Positions 1-4,144 of a stretch of 5,948 nucleotides of DNA are shown here, in pieces. The notes beneath the pieces are model-generated. The model saw only the letters and a program-made list of their open reading frames with translations, had not been told where the DNA came from and ran no database searches. Position 1 is the stretch's first letter, and the number at the start of each line of letters is the position of its first letter. Source of the stretch: an uncultured Acidobacteriota bacterium (GTDB taxonomy: Bacteria > Acidobacteriota > Terriglobia > UBA7540). The stretch is taken from assembly GCA_937900045.1 (NCBI GenBank), contig CALCEB010000233.1, forward strand, positions 1 through 5,948, in the 5' to 3' direction. The position numbers were made by a program, and so were the translations under genes.

Positions 1-216
1 AGATTGGCCGCCCGGCGGCGGTTCAATTGGGCTTTTGGCCTGTTGTTGCTGGCCTTGGTTGCAACCGCCTTCCTTGGGTGCGGTAGTGGAAGTGGCAGCA
101 GTGGAAGCGGCAGCGTCAGCAACCCCGGCACGCCAGCCGGAACTTACACGGTTACCGTGACCGCCACGGGCGGCGTCATCTCCCATACTGCAAATTTCTC
201 GGTGACGGTACAGTAG
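1..216 (+). CDS. C-terminal end of a secreted Ig-like repeat protein (5' end missing)
   Basis: The frame is open from the left edge to the TAG at 214-216, giving 71 visible residues. Three arginines (visible residues 5-7) precede a hydrophobic helix (about 10-26, rich in Leu/Ala) ending in FLGC. A Gly/Ser linker (28-40) follows, then GTPAGTYTVTVTATGG and a short beta-rich end (FSVTVQ). The GTPAGTYTVTVTA pattern is the last half of a bacterial Ig-like repeat. From memory, acidobacterial surface and secreted proteins often end this way: Arg cluster, membrane helix, cysteine, Gly/Ser linker, half Ig repeat. I therefore read this as the tail of a larger protein lying to the left. The alternative is a complete 70-residue lipoprotein starting at TTG (4-6). 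No ribosome-binding site is visible for that, and FLGC is only an approximate lipobox because it has Phe at -3. Function beyond envelope attachment or adhesion cannot be read. Confidence 0.7.
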   Translation, partial: RLAARRRFNWAFGLLLLALVATAFLGCGSGSGSSGSGSVSNPGTPAGTYTVTVTATGGVISHTANFSVTVQ

Positions 217-478
217 GCGAAGGGCGCGGTAAAAGCCGCACGCGCGACTTGAATATATTTCAAGGGCGCAGGCAGCCAGCGAAGAAGGGGTAGAATTCGA
301 TAGGTGAACTCGGAGCCACCTGCTCAAGGCGAGGGATTTCCATCATCCCCGATACAAACACTAAAGTAACTACCCTGTTGACTCCTGGTATTGTTAGCCA
401 GTAACCTTGGTTCGAACTGGCAGCCGGATCAAGGCAATCAGAAATGGATCGAGAGGTTGAACCTGTAGATGGCTTGCT

Positions 479-506
479 CCGCTCTGCATGACAGACGGCT
501 TTTTTT
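479..506 (+). terminator. Intrinsic terminator-like hairpin in the leader of the 538 gene
   Basis: CCG (479-481) pairs with CGG (496-498), and TCTG (483-486) pairs with CAGA (492-495). C482 is bulged and the loop is CATGA. After one C come seven T (500-506). This is the classic hairpin plus U-tract shape in the plus direction, although the stem is only seven pairs. It ends 31 bases before the start codon at 538. It therefore either stops a short upstream RNA or acts as an attenuator. It also argues against a longer CDS starting at 469. Confidence 0.5.
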
Positions 507-519
507 CAGCAACCTCTCT

Positions 520-530
520 GGAAGGGAGAA
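520..530 (+). promoter_or_regulatory. Ribosome-binding site deciding the start at 538
   Basis: GGAAGGGAGAA contains a good Shine-Dalgarno core (GGGAG, 524-528) nine bases before ATG 538. The in-frame ATG at 469 has no comparable site and would put 23 non-signal residues in front of a clean signal peptide. Confidence 0.75.
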
Positions 531-537
531 ATTCCAA

Positions 538-1203
538 ATGAGAGCCAAGAATATTGCACTTTTACTAGTGTTCACCGCAGCGGTCACGTCCACAGCCTGG
601 GGGCAAGGCATGGGCTTCGGGGGTCCGCCGAAGATACCCGGCCTGTTTAATCCTGTGGTGGGATCCGGGGCGGAATACCAGCTTAAGAGCGAGCAAGGCG
701 CAGGGCTTTCCTCGTTTGCTTATGCGGTGGTGGGCAAGGAAAATGTGAATGGCGCCGAAGGCTACTGGTTTGAAATCCGCATGATGGGCGGACCGCATAG
801 CATGGTGATGAAGCAGCTCATGGTGGTGGAAGGCGGAACGCCGCAGGTGAAGCGCATGATTATGCAGACGGCGGGCCGTCCCCCGATGGAGATGCCGGTA
901 AGCATGATGAACCAGGCCATGGCCCAGCGTCACTCCAATATCCACACGGATGCAAAGGGTTTGGGTCAACTTGTGGGAACGGAAACGATCACCGTTCCTG
1001 CCGGCGCCTTCGTTTGCAAGCACTACCGCCAGACTACAAACGGCAAGACGTCGGACTTGTGGATATCAACCAAGGTATCGCCCTATGGACTGGTGAAGTT
1101 GGAAGGTCCGGGAACCACCATGGTGCTCACCAAAGTGCTTGAGCACCAAACTTCACAAATCCAGGGTGAGCCTCAAAAGTTTCCGATTCCCCCGCGGAAT
1201 TGA
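538..1203 (+). CDS. Secreted methionine-rich protein of unknown function (LolA/DUF4412-like resemblance)
   Basis: This is a 221-residue protein that I do not recognise as a named family. A signal peptide is plain: MRAK, a hydrophobic core (about 5-19), and a likely cleavage site after AWG (residue 22), so it acts in the periplasm or outside the cell. The mature part looks all-beta. The segment GTETITVPAGAFVCKHYR (147-164), then SDLWIS, SPYGLVKLEG and a final beta strand, resembles secreted proteins annotated as DUF4412 or DUF3108, which have LolA-like curved sheets. In those, the phrase 'value set by an agent, kept by a VPAG-FxCKHY strand' recurs. The family assignment is from memory and uncertain. 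Residues 82-128 hold 12 methionines (MM, MVMKQLM, MIM, MEM, MM), which is unusual. There is one cysteine (160). It is not obviously in an operon with the gene at 1390, since 186 bases with a possible promoter separate them. Confidence 0.85.
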   Translation: MRAKNIALLLVFTAAVTSTAWGQGMGFGGPPKIPGLFNPVVGSGAEYQLKSEQGAGLSSFAYAVVGKENVNGAEGYWFEIRMMGGPHSMVMKQLMVVEGGTPQVKRMIMQTAGRPPMEMPVSMMNQAMAQRHSNIHTDAKGLGQLVGTETITVPAGAFVCKHYRQTTNGKTSDLWISTKVSPYGLVKLEGPGTTMVLTKVLEHQTSQIQGEPQKFPIPPRN

Positions 1204-1265
1204 TAGGCGCTTGCGGGCCGCTTGTTTAAAAAATTCGCTTGCAACTCAAGGGAGAATCTAACCGC

Positions 1266-1294
1266 TTGTAAATTCGCCTGGCGTGCCCTACACT
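1266..1294 (+). promoter_or_regulatory. Possible sigma-70 promoter for the 1390 gene
   Basis: TTGTAA (1266-1271) and TACACT (1289-1294) are separated by exactly 17 bases, and each matches four of six consensus positions. Transcription would begin near 1301, leaving a leader of about 90 bases before ATG 1390. Match quality is modest, so this is a candidate only. Confidence 0.35.
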
Positions 1295-1389
1295 GACCGG
1301 GACCTGCTCGTGCGGGGTGGGCCCGTAAACGGTGTCATCCAAAAAATTCCCGTTGAATCAAGGCCCATCGGCTCACAAAAGGACCCATC

Positions 1390-2112
1390 ATGTTTCCTGC
1401 GCCTGCGCTGAGCGGTCCCGGCTATTCGGTGCAGTTGCCCCCCGGTTTCACCGTGATGAACGGTGTGCCCGCCCTGGGCGCCTACTGGCTGTTGCCGCCG
1501 AACTCCACCGGTCCTCAGTTCCCGGCCATTATTCAGATTCGCTCCGTGCCCCCTTACCAAGTGCAGATGCTCCTGCAGTACGTTTACGCCATGGAAAATC
1601 CCTGGGTGGCACAAATGAATGCCGCCAACCTGGGGCTCACCTCGGTGACCCAGGTTTATCCAACGCGCCCCATCCAGATGCCCCAAGGGGTTGCGCACAC
1701 CCGCGAGTTTGACGCCCTCACCGTCTTTGGCTTCCCCGTCCGCGTCATGGCCATTGTGCTGCAAGGGATGCAGGCAACGGTGGAAGTGATCGTCATGATG
1801 AACCTCTATCGCTGGGTGGAATTTGCCCGCCCGTCGTTCGAGCTGGTGGGTAGCATCTGGTTGCAGGGCTCGCCGCCGCCCAACTTGCAGCTCCAGGCGG
1901 TGGTTGACCCCAACCGGACCGGCCAAATCCAATATCAGTTCGTAAAGCCGGATCAAACGGCCATACCGCTCTCGTCCCTTCCCACTCAAGTGGGAACGCA
2001 GATTATTATCCAGCACGCGGAGATTATCCAAGCGGGAGATATCAACGGCACCGGCATCGTGCTCGGTTCGCACAACGCCACCACGGCCAGCTCGGGAGCG
2101 AAGCCGGCGTGA
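1390..2112 (+). CDS. Unknown cytosolic protein, PsbP/Mog1-like domain with C-terminal GTGIV motif
   Basis: This is a 240-residue protein with no signal peptide or membrane helix. ATG 1390 is preceded by AAAAGGA (1377-1383) at a good distance. Residues about 10-160 run as GYSVQLPPGF, strands, a Tyr/Gln helix (56-82), strands around VFGFPVRVMAIVLQG (112-126) and VEVIVMMNLYRW (131-142), then ARPSFELVGSIWLQ (147-159). That order, beginning with 'Y-x-V-x-LP-x-GF' and ending with 'F-x-x-x-x-x-SI', resembles the alpha/beta sandwich of PsbP/Mog1/DUF1795-type proteins. It is a shape resemblance, not a confirmed family. Residues 160-200 look like a linker rich in Pro and Gln. The C-terminus carries QIIIQHAEIIQAGDINGTGI and the motif GDINGTGIVLGSHNATT (216-232), shared with the next protein. 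The two genes are 93 bases apart on the same strand. Function is unknown; an adaptor or sensor partner of the next gene is my inference. Confidence 0.8.
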   Translation: MFPAPALSGPGYSVQLPPGFTVMNGVPALGAYWLLPPNSTGPQFPAIIQIRSVPPYQVQMLLQYVYAMENPWVAQMNAANLGLTSVTQVYPTRPIQMPQGVAHTREFDALTVFGFPVRVMAIVLQGMQATVEVIVMMNLYRWVEFARPSFELVGSIWLQGSPPPNLQLQAVVDPNRTGQIQYQFVKPDQTAIPLSSLPTQVGTQIIIQHAEIIQAGDINGTGIVLGSHNATTASSGAKPA

Positions 2113-2162
2113 AGCTGGTTTTTGCTGCGGGCTGGAATCCGGATTTCGGAGTCGAGGGTATG

Positions 2163-2181
2163 GAATCAAACTCGAATCAAA
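2163..2181 (+). repeat. Direct repeat GAATCAAA x2, 11-base period
   Basis: GAATCAAA occurs at 2163-2170 and 2174-2181, one helical turn apart, just ahead of the ribosome-binding site of the 2206 gene. GAATCAA also occurs at 1355-1361, a similar distance before ATG 1390. It could be a binding site, or chance in an A-rich leader. Confidence 0.35.
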
Positions 2182-2194
2182 AATGCGGTCGTTC

Positions 2195-2203
2195 AAGGAG
2201 AGG
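2195..2203 (+). promoter_or_regulatory. Ribosome-binding site deciding the start at 2206
   Basis: AAGGAGAGG is a near-perfect Shine-Dalgarno sequence, with GGAG (2197-2200) five bases before ATG 2206. The in-frame start at 2122 would add 28 residues of unlikely composition and has no such site. Confidence 0.8.
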
Positions 2204-2205
2204 TT

Positions 2206-2610
2206 ATGACTGACGGAGAAAAGACGTTCATCCGCACCGGGAATGTAAGCGGAACCGGTATCGTGTTCGGGAGTAACAATCAGACCACGGTGGTGATGCA
2301 ATCGGGCACGGAAAAGGAAATCCTGACTCTCGTCGAGGAGCTGCGAGCGCAGATCGAACAATCGTCGCTCCCCGAGGGCGCGAAGAGCGTTCTCCTGTCT
2401 CGCGTGGTGCCCTCGATGCAAGAGGCTGCCAAGTCTCCTCAGCCCGCGCCCGCGCTCAAGGCAAGCATCGAGCGTGTCAACGACGTGCTAACAACCGCCA
2501 ACACCGCCGCCGGCAACGTTCAGGGCATTGTGGCGTCGGTGGCCAAGATCGCCGGTTTGGTGGGTCTGGGCATCAAGGTGGTGGCGCCCTTTGTGGCTTC
2601 GCTGCTGTGA
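2206..2610 (+). CDS. Small protein: GTGIV motif, helices and uncharged hydrophobic C-terminus
   Basis: This is a 134-residue protein of no named family that I recognise. In order, it has a polar start (1-10), the motif GNVSGTGIVFGSNNQTT followed by VVM (12-31), a charged helix EKEILTLVEELRAQIEQ (36-52), and a second helix region with LLSRVVPSMQEAA (63-75). A Pro/Ala break (78-83) leads to a third helix KASIERVNDVLTTA (85-98). The C-terminal stretch 104-134 has only two charged residues (K114, K124) and ends in VVAPFVASLL. The tail could be a membrane-inserting or lipid-binding helix pair. Its N-terminal motif matches the C-terminal motif of the upstream protein at 11 of 17 positions, so the two probably interact. 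The arrangement recalls bacterial conflict proteins in which a short beta motif recruits a membrane-active helical module, but that is inference. No signal peptide is present. Confidence 0.8.
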   Translation: MTDGEKTFIRTGNVSGTGIVFGSNNQTTVVMQSGTEKEILTLVEELRAQIEQSSLPEGAKSVLLSRVVPSMQEAAKSPQPAPALKASIERVNDVLTTANTAAGNVQGIVASVAKIAGLVGLGIKVVAPFVASLL

Positions 2611-2612
2611 GC

Positions 2613-2638
2613 CGCGGCCAGCGTTTTCCCTGACCGCG
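2613..2638 (+). terminator. Hairpin just after the 2206 gene, possible transcript end
   Basis: CGCGGCCAG (2613-2621) pairs with CTGACCGCG (2630-2638): eight pairs with one C-A mismatch and an eight-base loop containing four T. It starts three bases after the TGA stop. No T tract follows, so termination is not proven. It may stabilise the 3' end instead. Confidence 0.35.
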
Positions 2639-2723
2639 AGTCCGTCACAATACAAAAACCGCGCGCACAAAGACGCTGACCGTCGGGGCCGCTTTACGGG
2701 TAATGTTAGGATGAAGGCTAAAC

Positions 2724-3362
2724 ATGATCCACGAAATCATTCCCGTCGGCATGTTGGCCTGTAATTGCTCGATCGTGGGTGACGAAGCCTCGGGCGAGGC
2801 CATTGTCATTGATCCCGGTGACGACATCGATCGCGTGCAGGAAGTGCTCGATCGCCACCATCTGCGCGTGAAATATATTGTCGCCACTCACGCCCACATC
2901 GATCACGTCGGCGGCATCGAAAAACTCCAGAAGGCGACCGGCGGCGCCGTGCTGATGAACGAAAACGACCTGCCCTTGTACCAGAATCTGGACATGCAGG
3001 CGGCCATGCTCGGTGTCCCAACGCCTGAAGCCGTGGAAGTGGATCAATTCCTGAAAACTGGGGACAAGCTTCGTTGGGGTTCGCTGGCGCTGGAGGTCAT
3101 GACCACGCCGGGTCACTCGCCCGGCAGTGTTTCTCTTCACTTACCCGGTGAGCACGCCCGCCTTTTCAGCGGCGATACACTCTTCCAAGGGAGCATCGGC
3201 CGCACCGACCTTTGGGGCGGCAACTTTCCCCAAATTTTGCGCTCTATTCAAGATACGCTCTTGAGCTTTCCAGATGAGACGCCCGTCTTCCCCGGACATG
3301 GCCCGTCCACCACTATTGGCGCCGAGCGCGAGCTCAACCCCTTTCTTCAAGAGCTGAAGTAA
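2724..3362 (+). CDS. MBL-fold metallo-hydrolase, glyoxalase II-like
   Basis: This 212-residue cytosolic enzyme belongs to the metallo-beta-lactamase superfamily, in the short glyoxalase-II-like branch (as in YcbL-type proteins). The metal-binding set is complete: THAHIDHVGG gives H56, H58, D60 and H61. H131 lies in TPGHSPGS, D151 in FSGDTLFQGSIGRTD and H192 in FPGHGPST. The start shows the usual NC-x-V-x-D pattern (MLACNCSIVGDE) and IDPGDD at 29-34. Family members hydrolyse thioesters such as S-lactoylglutathione, or other acyl substrates, with a two-metal centre. It lacks the long C-terminal substrate domain of classical glyoxalase II, so the true substrate is open. ATG 2724 has AAGG (2714-2717) six bases upstream. 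It is 113 bases after the 2206 gene, and its stop faces the minus-strand isochorismatase gene only 23 bases away. Confidence 0.95.
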   Translation: MIHEIIPVGMLACNCSIVGDEASGEAIVIDPGDDIDRVQEVLDRHHLRVKYIVATHAHIDHVGGIEKLQKATGGAVLMNENDLPLYQNLDMQAAMLGVPTPEAVEVDQFLKTGDKLRWGSLALEVMTTPGHSPGSVSLHLPGEHARLFSGDTLFQGSIGRTDLWGGNFPQILRSIQDTLLSFPDETPVFPGHGPSTTIGAERELNPFLQELK

Positions 3363-3385
3363 CGGCGGTGTTGCGGGAACGGCGC

Positions 3386-3958
3386 CTATTTGACCAGAGG
3401 ATGAATGGCCCTGAATTCCGGAGTGCCGGCGCGCCCCAGGAGTTCGAAGACCATCATTTCCGTGGAGCTGATAACGGCCCCGGCGCGTTCCATCCGCTTC
3501 AACCCCAATTGCCAGTTTTCAGAGGTGCGGGAGGAGACAGCGTCGGCGGCGACATGAACCTGGAGGCCCGCCTCCAGCGCGCCCAGCGCCGTCTGCGCGA
3601 CGCAGATGTGGCTTTCGACCCCGAAGATCAGGAGCGTATCCGCTTGGGGAGCAACAGCTTCAAGAGCCGGCAGGAATCCGTGGGCTCCAAAGCAACTGAA
3701 ATTTGACTTGTCCAGCACCTGAACGCCATCTCTCACCCGGTCAATCTCACGGTGCAAATTGCCGAGTCCCTTCGCATACTGCGTCGTCAATAGCCGGGGA
3801 ACCCGCATGATCCCGGCGGACCGCAGCAGCAGCGTGGCGTTGCGAATCACCCGTTCGGCCTCATGGATCACCAAGAGCAGCGAATATTGCAAATCAACCG
3901 CCAGCATGACGGAGGTCTCCCTCCGCAGAAGCAATGGCGAATTCGAATCCGGTGGCAT
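3386..3958 (-). CDS. Isochorismatase-fold hydrolase, ISOC1/2-like
   Basis: This 190-residue protein has an isochorismatase-like (cysteine hydrolase) fold. The likely catalytic triad is D22 (LAVDLQYSLL), K84 (LDKSNFSCFG) and C119 (GVESHICVAQTA); V114-E115 before it is the usual cis-peptide site. The phrases FSCFG, TLLIFGVESHICVAQTAL, VHVAADAVSSR, RMERAGAVISSTEMMVFELL and a final HPLVK closely follow the ISOC1/ISOC2 (mitochondrial isochorismatase-domain) subgroup. That differs from EntB-type isochorismatases and from nicotinamidases, and I see no nicotinamidase metal-site pattern. The physiological substrate of this subgroup is poorly known. The start was set at ATG (3956-3958) because CGAGGAG (3973-3967) lies eight bases upstream. 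The GTG at 3965-3967 overlaps that site. It lies downstream of the protease gene on the same strand but has its own -10 box and a 109-bp palindrome in between, so it is probably transcribed separately. Confidence 0.92.
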   Translation of the reverse strand: MPPDSNSPLLLRRETSVMLAVDLQYSLLLVIHEAERVIRNATLLLRSAGIMRVPRLLTTQYAKGLGNLHREIDRVRDGVQVLDKSNFSCFGAHGFLPALEAVAPQADTLLIFGVESHICVAQTALGALEAGLQVHVAADAVSSRTSENWQLGLKRMERAGAVISSTEMMVFELLGRAGTPEFRAIHPLVK

Positions 3959-3966
3959 CAAGCACA

Positions 3967-3972
3967 CTCCTC
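3967..3972 (-). promoter_or_regulatory. Ribosome-binding site deciding the isochorismatase start
   Basis: On the minus strand GAGGAG lies eight bases before ATG 3958. It rules out the GTG three codons upstream, whose first base falls inside it. Confidence 0.7.
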
Positions 3973-3996
3973 GAAACTCTGATGAAGCAATCCGTA

Positions 3997-4002
3997 ATTA
4001 TA
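3997..4002 (-). promoter_or_regulatory. Consensus -10 box for the isochorismatase gene
   Basis: The minus strand reads TATAAT, a perfect -10 box, about 39 bases before the start codon. Transcription would begin near 3990. No good -35 exists at 16-18 bases (CGTCGC at 17), because that position falls in the arm of the palindrome at 4013-4022. The TG directly before TATAAT is one base off from an extended -10. Activation by a factor, or a chance match, are both possible. Confidence 0.45.
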
Positions 4003-4012
4003 CAGGGCGCCA

Positions 4013-4121
4013 TAAGCCGGCGACGGTCATTCGCTGTAGCGCCGCTCGGAGCTTGCCCTGGCAGGGAGCGGCGAACGCCGGTCGCAGGCCGGCGCTACAG
4101 TGTTGGTGCGCCGCCGGCTTA
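4013..4121. repeat. 109-bp nested interrupted palindrome (REP/MITE-like)
   Basis: The outer arms TAAGCCGGCG (4013-4022) and CGCCGGCTTA (4112-4121) and the inner arms CTGTAGCGCCG (4034-4044) and CGGCGCTACAG (4090-4100) are perfect. Both pairs share one centre, 4067, with 11 unpaired bases on each side between them. Within the inner arms two further hairpins can form: CGCCGCTC/GAGCGGCG (4040-4047/4066-4073) and CGCCGG/CCGGCG (4076-4081/4089-4094). A cruciform or clover shape is therefore possible. It lies in the intergenic gap between two minus-strand genes and has no T tract, so it is not a plain terminator. The TGTAGCGCCGGC-type arm looks like a dispersed intergenic repeat, which cannot be tested from one copy. 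Confidence 0.8.
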
Positions 4122-4144
4122 CTTCGTTGTGTATGACAAGGGTG

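Larger units (their letters stand above)
217..537 (+). other. Gene-free stretch with several small hairpins, leader of the next gene
   Basis: No supported gene lies in these 321 bases. They hold a series of short inverted repeats: CTTGAA/TTCAAG (248-253/259-264), AGGTG/CACCT (302-306/317-321), GGGAT/ATCCC (333-337/345-349), GCCAGT/ACTGGC (397-402/416-421) and GAGAGGTTG/CAACCTCTC (451-459/510-518). A terminator-like hairpin with seven T follows at 479-506. TTGACT at 378-383 could be a -35 box, but the best -10 at 17-18 bases (around TAACCT, 402-407) matches only three of six positions. The stretch may be a structured 5' leader or a small RNA gene. It matches no riboswitch class I could recognise. 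Confidence 0.5.

Noticed and set aside
397..430. tRNA-like GGTTCGAAC (T-arm loop)
   Set aside because: No acceptor, D or anticodon arms can be drawn around it; the stem GCCAGT/ACTGGC is a simple hairpin.
440..480. TPP riboswitch-like GAACCTG
   Set aside because: The neighbouring conserved GGGGTGC and CTGAGA elements and the second helix arm are missing.
469..537. Upstream start (ATG 469) for the secreted Met-rich protein
   Set aside because: It would run through the terminator-like hairpin and put 23 residues before a clear signal peptide; ATG 538 has the good ribosome-binding site.
2136..2145. Ten-base palindrome AATCCGGATT
   Set aside because: Perfect but short and single; no basis for naming an operator.
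2122..2205. Longer start for the 134-residue protein
   Set aside because: The near-perfect AAGGAGAGG lies at ATG 2206, and the upstream 28 residues have no helix or motif character.
1288..2421. Long open frame of 377 codons on the minus strand, opposite the 1390 and 2206 genes
   Set aside because: It is rich in His, Arg and Gly, with no recognisable domain. It spans two plus-strand genes that have good ribosome-binding sites and sensible protein features. Typical antisense shadow in GC-rich DNA.
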